Positions 1-12,709 of a stretch of DNA of 64,000 bases are shown piece by piece; within the stretch, counting starts at the first letter, position 1; each line of letters begins with the position of its first letter. The DNA is from Bugula neritina. Lineage: Eukaryota; Bryozoa; Gymnolaemata; Cheilostomatida; Bugulidae. The translations under genes were made by a program, and so were the position numbers. The stretch lies in NCBI GenBank assembly GCA_964035545.1, contig OZ037768.1:4827241-4891240 (forward strand), read 5' to 3'. The notes under the pieces are model-generated. The model saw nothing but the letters and a program-made list of their open reading frames with translations. It searched no databases and was not told the origin of the DNA.

Positions 1-103
1 TCCCATACTAGAATTCTTGTTGCATACACTACAATGAAAAATATTTCATAAGCTCATTGCAAAATGCATTGCACAATGGTATAGAGAATAACATATAATT
101 TAC

Positions 104-269
104 CTGTATTGAATACATGGAGATTGCTAAATATGCCATCATTTCCCCCACCAAACACAACTATTAGTCCTTTTATAGCGACAGCTCGATGGCCATGCCG
201 AGGCTGTGGCATGGGCCCATCATACTCCGACACCTGATTCCAACGGAGACAAGGTGCTCCAGTAGACAT
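104..269 (-). CDS. HCFC1: HCF-1-like host cell factor, first coding exon (partial)
   Basis: The exon encodes 55 residues plus one base from an ATG at 269-267 and ends at a GT donor (103-102, sequence ACAG|GTAA). The translation contains the signature of the first kelch repeat of HCF proteins: an RW-x-V start, then [12 protein letters not shown], then [11 protein letters not shown] and LHVFNT. HCF-1 is a nuclear transcriptional co-regulator whose N-terminal kelch propeller binds transcription factors and chromatin-modifying complexes. The stretch before the first kelch strand is shorter than in vertebrates. All later exons lie beyond position 1, so HCFC1 and HCFC2 cannot be told apart. Bases 1-103 are intron. 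Confidence 0.85.
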
Positions 270-796
270 GCTGAATCACTCATTCAAACTAATCTACAAT
301 AAATATAAATATATACAAACCCTGTATGCCCTAAATGATATAGCAGAACTTTTGTCAGCAAGTATAAATGAAGTATATTATATAAATACAAACTAACAAA
401 GTTATATTTTTATAAAACCAGATATTGACTAATTATGTATTGCTCAAATCACATTGCAATAAATATTAGAAAGTAGTTCAACCTACTGGCATATATATAA
501 TACAGAAAGAAGGCAGGAGAGGAACTTAAAACAGCAAGTGGGCTATACCTTGAAGCATATTTGCAATGTACAAGTACAAAACTAAAAGTTAGTTTTACTT
601 TAACTTTTGCAACAACTTTAATAATTATAAATTATAATATTAATGATACTTGCAGTAATAGATTAATATTTACAGTGCGAGTTAGCGTAACTCTATTAGT
701 ATTCCTATTAGTATTACCGTTAGTGCTAGTATTAGTAATGCTATAAACATTATTATTGGTTGTATCACAGCTTTTAGCTAGTGTAACCTTCTACCA
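270..796. other. Intergenic, 5' side of the HCF-1-like gene
   Basis: No coding exon is supportable here. The stretch should hold the HCF-1 promoter and 5' UTR. From about 561 to 745 it is cryptically simple sequence made of AACTAA, AAGTTA and TTAGTATTA-like words. The 61-codon open frame in it follows from that composition. Confidence 0.4.
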
Positions 797-1160
797 TCAG
801 CCTAGTTCCACTAGGCTGGGATGGATAGAACTTTTCTCAAGATGTGAGCTGATCCTAATAATAAATAAGGCTATCTGCTGAATCAGTAGATACTTATTTT
901 CAGCTACTCCGAGTAATGCCACCCAGTCTACAGTCTTGTGTGAAGCTCCAAGGGCACCAATTACAATGGGGATGACTTTTGTTGATGTTTTCCAAAGGCG
1001 GGTTAACTTTTCCTATCTTCTCTGATTCTTTTTCTTTTACTCTGTAGTCACCAGGAACTGCGATATCAATTATTGTTGTTTCAACTACTACTATGAGTAT
1101 ATCAGGCCTCCTAGCTTCAATGACTCTGTGTATGTTGAAGTCCCACAATATTATTATCAT
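797..1160 (-). mobile_element. Decayed non-LTR retrotransposon C-terminal fragment
   Basis: Read on the minus strand, about 57 codons resemble the domain at the C-terminus of many metazoan LINE reverse transcriptases. Visible motifs are IEARRPDILIV, IIDIAVPGD and KEKESEKIGKV, like the PD/D core of a restriction-like endonuclease. Near plus position 990 the matching frame shifts by one base and continues as KVIPIVIGALGA, then a Leu/Ile-rich segment, to a stop near 797. The copy is therefore frameshifted, has no reverse transcriptase part and is not functional. A 9-bp perfect hairpin (CAGCCTAGT/ACTAGGCTG, about 796-816) lies at its 3' end. An ATT-rich microsatellite (about 1148-1190) abuts its truncated 5' end. 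Confidence 0.6.
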
Positions 1161-3364
1161 TATTATTATTATTATTAATTATTATTATAACTATCACTAA
1201 TAGTAATAGTAATACTAATAGTAATAGTAAAAGTAATAGTAATAATTATAATACTAGTACTAGTAATAATGTTCATCAATCCATCATTATGTCTCCTAGG
1301 CCAAGGAAAAGTCTTGCAGTTACAGTTAGTGTTACTCTTACTCTTTGAGTTTTAGTTTAATTTCAGCGTTACAAACTAAAAGTAAAACTAAAACTAAAAC
1401 TAAAAGTAAAAACACAGTTTTTCAACTCCTGAAAAGCAAAAAGAATAACAATAATGCTAAAGCATAGCACTAAATTTATTAGATACATTTTAAAAAGGTG
1501 TTTAATGTGGAATAGCAAGTTTCCTAATATGTTGTTAAACATAATCATAATCATAATGACAATCAAAATTTAAATCTGATCATAATAGTTTATCAGTTCG
1601 TCAACAGGCTCAGGTGTTTTAATTTTAGTGACTTAGAATACACGTAAAAAGAAGTTTGAGCACATGATTTTTAACTTTTTACCTACGTCCTATCTAATTT
1701 GATCTATTAATAATTTTGAACAACTTTGGAGCAAAGAGAAAGCAACTCTAATCAATAATTGTAGCATAAATATAATATCACGTTGAAGTCTATAGCCTCT
1801 ACTTCATGACACTATTTTATACTCTATTGTAAAACAATATAACTTTCTTTATACCCAACATAATATACAGCAATTACACTCATGCAAGCTTGCATAATTT
1901 AGATGCTCTAGAACAGCTTCATTCAGGTTAGACGTTTTTATATTGTTTATAAGGTCTATAAAGTTGTAATGCTGAATGCTAACTTTGACAGAATAGCTAG
2001 TAACCCCTCAATTTCTTTGCTTATTCCTTATGGGTTTTTAAAATAAAGCACTAATGAGTAATGCATTACAATTAGTATTGTGTATATTATAAATAGTTAT
2101 TAGCACGTAAAATTAAATGCTCCACCAATTTTATTTATAAAGATTTACAATAATATATTTATATAAATCAGTACGGTCACAGAAAATCAGCTAAAAACTA
2201 GTAACTATTATTTGTACCTAGTTCATGTAAAAACTGATTGGCTTCTGCAAAAGCAATTGAAGTTATATAGCATGCGTTAAATTAAAGGAGTGATAGTGAC
2301 AAAGATTTTCACATGCCTAATTTCCATAGCAGTTAGTACAATAAGTTGTTCTGTATAATTAGACTGGGTACTATTAATATGATTACATGTAGTGATAATG
2401 GGTTTGCATAATTGCATCAATAAGTCATCTACGGTATAAAGGAGGTGACCTGCTCATTCCAACAACATCTCTGCAAAATAACTGACTTATATATAATAAT
2501 ATAGAGATTATATAACTTATATAACTTCCTTCTTGTTTGTACAGCTTATATTTTATTATTTAATGCTGTGCAGCACAACTAATCACAATAATATACAGTC
2601 TAAAATTGAAATCTTATTAAGCTAGCTGCAAAATTTGCCTTTTAAACTTGCTTTCTACTTAGTACTGTTACTGCATTCAGATATAACAAACGCTATACGC
2701 CTCTAATTTTGTCTTATGACTACACAATTCCCACAAATACCAATGTAAATTATGTTACCAACTATGGCGCATTCATCACGTTAAACAAATTACTTTTAGC
2801 TATCTGCCAGATTTACATTACACTATATTTTATATTTTATTATATCAAGGAAGCTTCTTCACTCCTTTAAATTAAAACTTTTGCATGAGTATTCATTATA
2901 GTCACTGTTCTAGCTGCCCATCACCAGCTGTATCTAGGTAATTCTTCATCTATAATCATTTTTTTCACTAGCTCAGCGTGTATACATTAAAATATTGCAA
3001 ATATATAAAAAATTCAACTTGCCCTAATTAAATACATATTTTGCTATGCAAATTAAATATTTGAGTGCTTATTTGAGTACTTATGTTTTTCTTACTAGTT
3101 ATGTAAGACAGCAATATTCTTTAATGTTTTTTGAATATGCAAGATACCTCATACATGCACTGGATTAAAAATGATACATTTAGGAAACTAATAAAAACTA
3201 AAGTTATCAATTTTATTTCAATAAAAAAAGATACATGCAGCTGGTAATACTTATTTAGCTAAAAATAACAAAATAATAATTCTTGGATGCAATCACAGGC
3301 ATCATAAATGATTGGTTGGATAAGCCTACAACATATAACGAATCTGAGACCTGTTCAGGTTAGC
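1161..3364. repeat. Intergenic: simple-sequence domain, then unannotated AT-rich DNA
   Basis: From 1161 to about 1290 the DNA is degenerate trinucleotide-like sequence (TAGTAA, TACTAATAG). Around 1370-1415 it is a run of AAACTAA/AAGTAA words. From about 1600 to 3364 it is featureless AT-rich sequence with no supportable exon. Confidence 0.5.
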
Positions 3365-3639
3365 TTATTCTCTCCTAGTATTAAGTTTTTCCATTGCTGA
3401 GTATATGTCTTCATTGACTTCTAAATCTACATCTGAGTTAGCATACGGTTCATTGTTACATGCGGTGTTTGATGTGCTTGTTTCATTTTGTCTAGAAGAG
3501 AAGTTGTGTCTGTTTACAGCTGATGAAGAGGAACTTTGTTTGAGGGGGGTTATCTTACCTTCCCAAACACAGCACCCATAGATACAAAATGCCATTGCTA
3601 TAACTATTACAATTGTCATGAATGATGGTGCTATCACTT
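3365..3639 (-). CDS. C-terminal exon of a single-pass membrane protein with a tyrosine-motif tail
   Basis: A 3' exon begins after a good acceptor (ATTTTGCAG|AAGTG, phase 1) and encodes 91 residues to a TAG at 3365-3367. It starts with a hydrophobic segment of about 20 residues (IAPSFMTIVIVIAMAFCIYG) followed by a Cys/Trp/Lys boundary. A 60-residue hydrophilic Ser/Asn-rich tail follows, holding EPYANS (a YxN, Grb2-type SH2 motif) and DIYSAM (a YxxM, PI3K-type SH2 motif). An internal GGTAAG (near 3558) could be an alternative donor. Upstream exons are unresolved. A tiny in-phase candidate is 4480-4498 (ATG, six codons, then G|GTAAGC), which would give a 97-residue protein. Otherwise this is the tail of a larger receptor. 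The family was not recognised. Confidence 0.45.
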
Positions 3640-4498
3640 CTGCAAAATATAAACATATGTACTTTGAAATATATAGGTACACACATATACAGTAAGCCTA
3701 TATTTTAAATGTATCTTAAAATAATTATATTCGCATTGGCCTATATAAACTATTTTAGATTTAAGACGTTCTTGTATTTCTATTTATAACTCAATTAGGC
3801 TACTCAACCGTCCTAAAGTGATTAATAAACTATAAACCTTGCCTGTGAAAGTCATGTTACCAAAAGTAGCATAACATTGCTTTCACACACTGTTTACTGC
3901 AGAAACCTATTTATTCTCCTAATCACATTACCTAATCAGTTAAATGCTGTGTCTGTATATCACATAGCCAGGACACTTATACAGTTTACATACACTGCCA
4001 CCATTAAAAATCTAGTTTGCTAACTCATTTATGCAAAAATGTTCATACCTGCACTTTATATAATGTAAAACAGCTTGTAATTTGGTAAATTTTCAAAGCA
4101 TTCAAAATTGGAGATTTCCTTCACATATACTATTACAATATGAAATTTTCTGTGTATCATTTGTACGTATATATTTGCGTTCTATTTTATCTTGAACCAA
4201 TAATGATATATTATATATTTTCTAATTCATACTTGGATAGACACATAAGTTGAAGCATGTACAACTTAAATACCTCTGGCATGGTTGACAGCATGCAGTA
4301 AATTAAAATTATTAAAATCCCTGATAACTTTATCATAAACATAGCCTCTCCAGTTATCTATTTTAGCTTGTAATGTATGAAAATCAATATGTGCTGATAC
4401 CAAAATAATTTTAAGATCTGATAACTTACATTGTCGCTAAAATAGCTTGTTTATCTCAACATATTACAGTGTTGCTTACCAAAGCTTCCTCCAAACAT

Positions 4499-7281
4499 TG
4501 CAACATATATATTTAGTAGTATTAGAAATATGCTTGTGCAGTTCTTAAGGTGTCAGCTTGTTTTATAGGCTGTCACTTCTTTCTGCATTGCGTACTCTGC
4601 AAACATGTTAATCAGCTTGATAACATAATTATGCTCTTTGCAGCACATTTTTATTTAAAATTTTATATAAAATAAAGACTATAGATTGGGTTTTTAGCAT
4701 GTAGAGATGTAGCATATTCAATGTGCTGCCTTCTTGGTTTGTTTTCTTTGAGTTTATCAAACAACTAAAGGCTGCCAGTAATTAAATTGGTAAATATAGT
4801 AAAATCATAGTAGAACCAGTAAAATTTAGTAAACATTTCAAACCGGTTTTGCAAAGCCGACTTTAATAAACAGCGATTGAACCGTAACCACACATGAGAC
4901 TAATAAATGTGATAATTAATATATCAAGTTTATAAAGCTAAATCTGTCAAAGTTACACATATAACAGCTAATTAGTTAAAGAGGAAATGAATCAGTGTAA
5001 TTTGATGCAGCAAGGCATTAATCATTTATATAAATTATTGATTAAAGTAACATAATATAAGAGATTTTGGCATCATGATTGCCTTGATATATTTTGTTCA
5101 GAAAATAATTTTTTATACATATTTCAAAGTTTTACCAGCAAAAACCATGCTGATATAGCCATCAAAAAGTTTCATATGATTTGTTTTAAATTATATATGA
5201 TTATTGTTATCTAGAACCATGTATATATGGGTTAAGAATATTAATCCCGTTTTAACTGTAAAGTATTTAAGTTTCTTATATTGTCTCTATTTGGTCATAA
5301 TATAATTTCAAATTTGATTTTGTTAATTAATTTCAAGTATTCAAACAATACATGTGCTCAGTAAAATGTTACCAACCAATGACTTTATACCAGCTCATCC
5401 AAAGTTTCGCATGATTAACCTGATTTTGATACACTATTGACGAAAATGCATTCAATTGCTATAAAACAACAAAGAGTACAAACTCTAGCTGTAAAATGTG
5501 AATAGAAGCAATAGCGACTTACTAGAATTTAGAAGTTCAGACCACTAAACAGATCGACCAAATCATCTACTGCCATTCAAGGTCATTCAAGTTCTACTGA
5601 CAGGCTTTAAAACAGCTACAGTCAAACTTTATTGCAAATCAATGAAGTGGCTTCTATAATCCTTGTGATGATGGTGACCAATCATCATTCGTACAACTGT
5701 AAAAAGTTAATTTTCCTGATATATATGCATATTTTGTTAAAATTAGTTTTCACATTTCAAATGCTATAATATGTAAGATGAAGGTTTGATTATGTGCGAA
5801 CAAACACAATTTCCAAAATACTGTATGCTTATCATTATAGCTCTGCACTGTAGGTTACTGCTCTATACAGCAACTTGACTAAAATAAAAATTTCTTTATA
5901 AGCCATAACCACATGTAATAAAGAAAATAATTACAGCAAAACCTGAATGATTTATCCTTAAATGTTCATGTAATTATTACCGTTTATGAATTAAGTGAAT
6001 GTATCGATGTATATTGTTATATTGTAATTTATAAACAGAGGCACACTATATAAGCTATAGTATGCCATCGTTCACTGATCAAAGTACATACATTGTAATA
6101 AAAAAATTTATTTTCGTTTTGTTTATTTTGTGAAACTTTAAATAGCAATAATAGTAAAGCTATTTATTTTAATCAAACTTGCTTGTTATATATAGCTAAA
6201 CCATAAATATTAAAGAGATGAAGAGTTGATGTAAACATAGCCCACCAGTTTTCAAAATATGAGTTGTGATAGCTTCTAAACACCCTGGTGAAATAACATC
6301 TATAGGGCAAAGGAAGTGTTTATTTTAATTTACCCACTAGCTAATCTCACTAAATTGACTCTATTCATATCTCTCCTCCACAGTAGTGGGGTAACTAACT
6401 GCAAGGGGTGAATGTAATATTGTGCTGGGTAAAGGGATAGAAGGGGGAAATACACCAAGCTTACACGATATTGGCTCACGGACGACGATGTACTTGAAAA
6501 AGAAAACAACTCTTTAATCGTAATGTTATTCGACAATTTGACAGGTAGTGCAAATTTAAACGAGTGTAGGTAATATTTCGATATGATATATTAATGTTTC
6601 AAATACAAGGTGCTTGCAACTAAATTTAACAAACAAAAAATGTGGGTTAATTAACAGCAAGTGGTACGCTGGGTTGAAGTAACTCACTAACTGCAAGGTG
6701 AAAGATGATAAACTATGTCAAGCACGATGGCTTTAGTTTAGTCTGCTGCATAGCTTTACTATCTACATGTACATTTAATAAAATTTTAGCTAGTTATGTT
6801 TTAGCTATATATTATTATTATGTTTATTGTAATAATCATAATCAATAATCATGCAATAATATTAATTAAATATAATATTATTATTATAAATATAATTATT
6901 AATAGATGATAATAATTTAAATTCATCAGCAAGAGTATCACTATCAGTATCAGTATGATCATGATCATGATGAGGATGATCATAATCAAGATATGCTATC
7001 AATAATTTTTGATAAATTGTAAAAAGCAAAGCTATCAGTTGGGTATTTATTTTGAAAGAAATTTATATTCACGCTGACGCAATAAAAAATAAAATTATTG
7101 AACCACAGTTTTCTTACCTCTAAGGAAGACGACCTTTTTTCAATTATTTTGTGTATACTAAAAATTATTTTATTTATTAAAAAGTCTACTGCTTTTAAAC
7201 AATTACTTGAATGAAATAGCATGTTACAATATATCTTTTGTGCAATCTTTTTGTCAGCTGTGCTTTTTCATTTCCAGCACC
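4499..7281. other. Intergenic AT-rich DNA upstream of WDR4
   Basis: No convincing exon was found on either strand. The short open frames at 6330-6536 and 6986-7222 lack family features. From about 6830 to 6990 there is another TATTAT/GATCATGATCATGATGAGGA-like simple domain, ending 290 bp before the WDR4 ATG. A TTTCCAG just before the ATG (about 7271-7277) could be the acceptor of a 5' UTR intron or a trans-splice site. Confidence 0.4.
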
Positions 7282-8919
7282 ATGCAACCTGTGGTTGAAT
7301 ATTCAGGAGATTGTTTGCTGATATCTACCCTGGATGGGTCTTGTTTGACATATAATACTGCTGGAAATGGTGAAGCTAGTGCAACGCCTACTATTATCAA
7401 GTCACAGCCTGTTGCTGGCAAAGCCGTGGATGATGTGGCCAAGGGAATTGTACTTTGTGCCAAGTTTTCAAATTCTGGCAAATTACTGGCCATATGCAAT
7501 GATTATAAGCAAATTCTTTTGTACGCACTAAATACAGGTAGGCAATGATTAACAAAAATACTTTTTCTATTAAGTTATTTCTTGTTTTTCAATGTTGCTA
7601 AAAATATTCCAGTTGCTATTATTCATTTTATATGTATTTTAATCATTACTCAACCATGATTTTACTAGTCAATAGCTAAGGCAATGCTCGACCTGCAAAC
7701 AAATTATTTTATATTTTATATAGAATGCCCATCTGATTACACATTAATCAGCTCTAGATCTACTGCTAAGAAAGCAGTGAAGCTGGAATTTTTACAAGAT
7801 GACTCCGAGGTTTTGATGGCTGACAAGTTTGGGGATGTGACCTCATTTTCAGTACTGAAACCTGAGAAGGAAGGCGACGTAATATTAGGCCATCTGTCTA
7901 TGCTTCTAGATTGTATATTGATTCATGATGGCAAATATTTAGTTTCAGCTGATAGAGATGAGAAAATAAGAGTTACACATTATCCTAATACATATAACAT
8001 TCAGGTATGGGGGATTCATGTATATGGCGTAAATAAAACTCTTCTAGTGTTCTGATCTAATAGCTACTGTCAAACCGACACTACAATTAATATCCAAACT
8101 TCAAAAAGTCTTTGAAGCCGCCGCTATTGAATATTTATTTACCTAGTTTTATTAATTTCTAAATTTTAATTCTTTAGAGTACAATGTTTATGTTGGAAAG
8201 CAAATGTTACATTTTCTTATTTGTTTTCCAAACATGTTTGATGAATTGTGGATGAAGAATAAAAGTCTGTAAACTTTGAACTCAATTCAGCACATTTTAT
8301 TTTACAGGCATTTTGTTTGGGGCACACTAGCTATGTGACCTCACTAGCAGCAGCTGAAGAATGGTTGGTATCAGCTAGTGCCGACAGCTCTGTTAAGTTG
8401 TGGAACCCTGTGACTGGAACTATGCTTAGCGAAGTAACATGTAGCAGTGATAGCAAGGTGGTTCAGCAGGTGGTTTACGTGCCAACACATAAATGCGTAG
8501 TTTGCCTTATAGCTGGCTCAACTAAGCTGGTAATCATTACTATTAATTTTGACAATGATACTCCTAAATTTTCTGAAGTACTGAAAGAAAGGGAATTGTC
8601 AGCTCCTGCTCTGAGTATGTCCATGTATAGAGACAATATTCTAGCATTACTTAATTGTGAAAGTGCCCCTCTACAGCTAATAAATATTGACAAAGATGCA
8701 AATGAAGTGGAAATAAGTGTAGCTGGTGATCTAGTGGATATTTGTAAAGACTTGACCTCCAGGTGGTCTGCCTTTGCAGATGCCTACAATACTCAAAGTA
8801 ATTTCTTTAGAAATCTTACTAAAATGAATTTGGACAATGTTGAGGAGGAACTCGCAAGAAAAGGCAAGTGTTTGTGTACATCAGAAGAAAGTGCTGGTAA
8901 ATTACCGAAAATTGATTAA
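7282..8919 (+). CDS. WDR4: WDR4: non-catalytic subunit of the tRNA m7G46 methyltransferase
   Basis: Three exons, 7282-7537, 7724-8004 and 8308-8919, join in phase to 382 residues (human about 412). WDR4/Trm82 is a WD40 propeller that holds METTL1/Trm8 in its active form so that the complex methylates G46 of tRNAs. Family marks are ADKFGD (residues 118-123), SADRDEKIRV (160-169, the conserved stretch close to the METTL1 interface) and CLGHTSYVTSL, followed by a WD strand ending SASADSSVKLW (201-211). The start was chosen at the ATG of MQPVVEYSGD. An in-frame ATG 71 bases upstream gives an unrelated leader. The C-terminal third is more divergent. A poly(A) signal lies at 9016-9021. Confidence 0.93.
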
Positions 8920-9406
8920 TGATGTCATTTTAACCAGTTTGTATTGTGATGAAAGTCGCTACGAAACATTTTTTATGCCTTTTATAAAAAGCTAATTACT
9001 TGCATTTTATTAAGAAATAAATCAGACTTTTATATCATATGTTATGCTATTTCCTTTTAATCATAATTTTTCTGACTTATAAGAAACTGCCAATTTAAAA
9101 AGTCTAAAAATACTATTATATACATTCAAAAAGATAAAATTATCAAATATGTTGAAAATAGAGGCTGGAGTTGCTACTAGCTGCTCTGTTGACTAGTTGA
9201 TATAGGGTACGTATTGGTAAGCTAAGAGCAGTGCAAGTTTAATCAAAACTTCCTTTCAGTTTGCACTAACCTATCAGCAGCAGAATAGATCTGCTTCATT
9301 TACTTGCTTGATCTTGGCCAGCCATAGAAAGCAACTGGTTTTGTTTATAAGTCGTATTGCAGTAGATAAGAGCATGGAAACTTTATCACATTAATTATAA
9401 CACTCC

Positions 9407-9733
9407 TTATCCTGTTGTAGAAAGGAGAGCATAACCAAAACATCTTACCACAACACACAACCAGAATCTTATCCCATGAATTTTCACCTGGTCTAGTAGC
9501 TGACACCAATTTTCTTCACTTTTAAACATGAAAGACAAAGCTTTGATGTAATTGGTAAACAGGGTACATGGAGTATAAGTTCCATGTAAACACATCTGGT
9601 GTCCAGGCAAATAGTCATAAATATAGCATGCAGAAGTGCTAGCTGGTCCTCTAAAATAAATTTTATAGGTAGATGTAGACAGGAGAATAATTATAATCCA
9701 TTCAGTCAATGTATCAAGCACATTTGTACACAT
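9407..9733 (-). other. Unassigned open frame, possible minus-strand exon or remnant
   Basis: This frame has no ATG at its start. It contains a stretch bounded by splice-like signals: acceptor TTTTAG near 9653 and donor CAG|GTGAAA near 9493. The stretch reads as a Cys-rich peptide (CLHGTYTPCTLFTN, SEENWCQLLDQ). A second frame across the same DNA is also open. A further minus-strand open segment lies at about 9920-10030. No family was recognised, so it may be a coding exon, a repeat remnant or chance. Confidence 0.2.
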
Positions 9734-10224
9734 AGAAAACTCATCAATGTCTACTCTAATCCCAAGAACTAATTTTTACATATTTGCAGGTAATAAGACT
9801 AACTTGTCCTCAAATGTTGCTTCAATATAACAGCAGTGTGCCAGAAAGAAAGCAAATTGATATAATATTAGGTATTACTCACTATAGTAATTGACAGTAG
9901 TCTCAAATTAGATAGGAATTGTGTCTCCTTGAGAAGTTGGCCGTTTAGCAAGAAAAAGCCTGATTTGCTCATACTTGGTTACTGAGCAGTAATATAGTCC
10001 GAAATTGCCTGCAGCGTATGAGTAAGCACTAGCCCGGAACAAAATAATCTAATTTTGGAGTTAACATTGGAGAAAGATATTCATATAGCTTCTACTTCTA
10101 GTTCCTGGAAAACCGTGGTAAATATATACAACGGTATAAGACAGTACAATAAAAATTATACAATCATAATACATAAGTACTTTTGCTGAAAAATCAGACA
10201 GTACTTTATAAAATACACTTGAAT

Positions 10225-10680
10225 TCGTGCAAAAAATATATTAATTATTAATAATAATATCATTAAAAATAAATTTAATTAATAGTACTTTCACTTTGAC
10301 TTTAAGTTTAAATTCAATAGTATTTATCATTATAATTATCATAATGATAATGATATTAATAGCATTACGTTTACTCTTGATGTTTACTATAACTATAAGT
10401 TTAAACATTAATTTTAAATTTAATGTGATTATTAGATAGATGATCATGATGATGATAATCATCATAATTATAATGTCAATGATGTTGATAATCAAATAAT
10501 GACATATATAATTTAAGTTCAACTTTTGCTTTACGTTTAACCATTATGATTATGACTATTGTAACTCATTATGAGTGAGTGGTTTCAAATTTAAAATTTT
10601 ATTATAAATTTACTTTTGTTTTTGTCTATTTTAATTTAATCATTTCATTAAATTTAATGATTAATTATTTTTAATTCTAA
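10225..10680. repeat. Cryptically simple AT-rich domain
   Basis: Degenerate ATTAAT, GATAAT, GATCATGATGATGATAATCATC and AACTTTAAGTTTAAATT words, rich in short inverted repeats. The open frame at 10241-10522 is a product of composition (almost only I, M, N, K, L). Confidence 0.5.
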
Positions 10681-11559
10681 GCAATTACGGAAAGCATAGC
10701 AATGTACGAATGGTAAGATTACCTTTACTGTAATGAGTAACGACTAAGTTTTGAATGCCAATCTCCACCTGTATGCCAATAACGTTTAGTTCTAGTGTCG
10801 CACTGCTTTAGGGGTTAGCTATACTACTGCAAGTAAGTGCATGGTAACCAATAGTAGCGTAGTACTATATGGTTTTTAGTTGTAGTAATAAGCGTAGTAT
10901 CTTGTTTAATAATTTATATTTGTACAATTATTAAATAATGAATTTGATGTGTTAATTGTGTTAATATTACACTTGCAGTATATGTCATAGTTGTGCTTAT
11001 ATATTTATTTAGTTTGGCAGCTATTTTGATAAGTTAGCGATATATTATTTTGGGTTCAATGTTAATATTACTCTTACTCTAACCCTTTTAATTTAGAGTT
11101 TGCAACATTATTATGGTGAGTTTAAAGTTCTGCAGATACCACTATGAGTGTGAACATCAAGTTTAATATTTTTACAGTAATTTTAACTGTAACCGCCAGT
11201 CTCGGGACCCTTTTTGAGTCTAAAATTAAAGTTAAACTCAAATGGTAAAAGGCTCATCATATAGATGCATGAACCTGAAAACATTAGACGCAGCAGAATT
11301 ATAAAGATGAAAACTTTCTGATAATTACATAAAGATATTTTTAAAAATGTAAATCGTAAAATCAAATAAAAGTTAAATTACTGTGAGTAGTTGAGACTAG
11401 CATGGCTGGGTCCAAGGAACTCACAACAAATCAACAGATTTAGTCTAACCACTTGATAAAATCAGGTCATGGCCCAAACAAAATATTTGAATCAGTAACT
11501 TGAGCTTCCAGTCAATAGTCGTTATCCCTGTGAACCCCTGATGGAAAGGGTTTTTTTTA

Positions 11560-11700
11560 AAGTTGGCTAAGGACTTATTCTTGTATAGCACAGGAGCAAT
11601 TATGACCGGATGCTCTTCCAGCATTGCAGCTGGTGTTTAGATTCAAACCACCGACTTCTTGTTTCCTGGCCCATAAGAATCTTATGCATATTATTAGTAA
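11560..11700 (-). mobile_element. Degenerate tRNA-derived SINE-like sequence
   Basis: On the minus strand, bases 11652-11639 read GGTGGTTTGAATCT, close to a pol III B box (GGTTCGANTCC). Just before it is a stretch resembling an anticodon arm (AACAAGAAGTCGG). A clear A box is missing. It is followed by a non-tRNA body and a short T/A-rich run near 11550-11560. It is more GC-rich than its surroundings. It may be an old SINE copy, but no second copy was found here. Confidence 0.3.
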
Positions 11701-12709
11701 TAAATTTATTTAACCTAATAATTTTTATTTACTTTATCATTATTGTTATATGCTAATAAGAATTATCATACAACTTTCGTTTTAATTTGCAATTTGATAT
11801 TCATACTAGTATCACATAACCGCATTCATATTTACACTCGTGCTCATACTAATTGTTGATAGTATTTGAAACTTGCATATGTCAATGTTTGCACCCTGTA
11901 ACTTTGTTGAAACTAGGTATTGTGCTATGAATGTATTTAAACCTTTGGGTACGTTCTTGTTAGAGATCTAATTTTTCACTATTTTTTCTCAAGCAGTGCA
12001 TTAAAATGTAAATATGAATTAGCTGGTAGTTATAAGAAATATAAACATATATATTAATTATTGAACTATTAGTTAAGGTGATGAGATTGTAATCTGGGTT
12101 TATATATAAAGCTTAGATATAGTTTTAGGTTACTATGGTATAGTTACCATAACATAGCCCACACATATAACTTCTTTTGACTACCATAGCTTTGAGGTCA
12201 TTGTCATTATTAACATTGGTTGAGCTGATTAACTATTAGGTGGTTGAAGGTGAGAATGAGTCTTATAGTTGGTTATTAACTTCAGAGTAAATGCTAGATC
12301 TTATAATCACTATCCACCAGGGTTATTATTTGAGAGTAATTATATGTTTCATGTTTTAATTGTGTCATGTTTAGCGTAGGCGGTGCGGTTTTAAGATAAA
12401 ACATTGTCTGAGTTAGACCATTTCCTTGTTATACAACTTTTTGATATGGTAATCAGTTGCAGATTGGCTGTAGATGATAGAGTATGCTTTCCAATGCCTG
12501 TTGCTGACTTCTAGTTCCAATATTGAATGTTTATCTACTTGTAATGATCTGTTTATAGCTCAGTTATCTACACTCCCTTGCTGTTCTCTGTATTAGTCAT
12601 TGTTGAAATATATTACTTATCTTTTGCTATTCATTTTTAGATCAAATATCTACTCAAATGGCCTTACTAACTCTGATGAAGCAGTTTTGAGCTGGTTATT
12701 GGCAGCAGA

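Larger units (their letters stand above)
8920..12709. other. Intergenic between WDR4 and the chitin-binding gene
   Basis: It holds the WDR4 3' UTR (AATAAA at 9016-9021), an unassigned minus-strand open frame (9407-9733), a simple-sequence domain (about 10225-10680) and a degenerate SINE-like patch (about 11560-11700). The rest is featureless AT-rich DNA, including the presumed promoter of the chitin-binding gene just before 12710. Confidence 0.45.

Noticed and set aside
6330-6536. 68-codon minus-strand open frame
   Set aside because: No ATG-supported gene structure, splice context or recognisable motif.
10241-10522. 93-codon minus-strand open frame
   Set aside because: Composition is almost only Ile, Met, Asn, Lys and Leu from simple AT repeats; no protein-like features.
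11639-11652. tRNA gene
   Set aside because: Only a B-box-like motif is present; no A box, acceptor stem or cloverleaf. Kept only as a weak SINE-like remnant.
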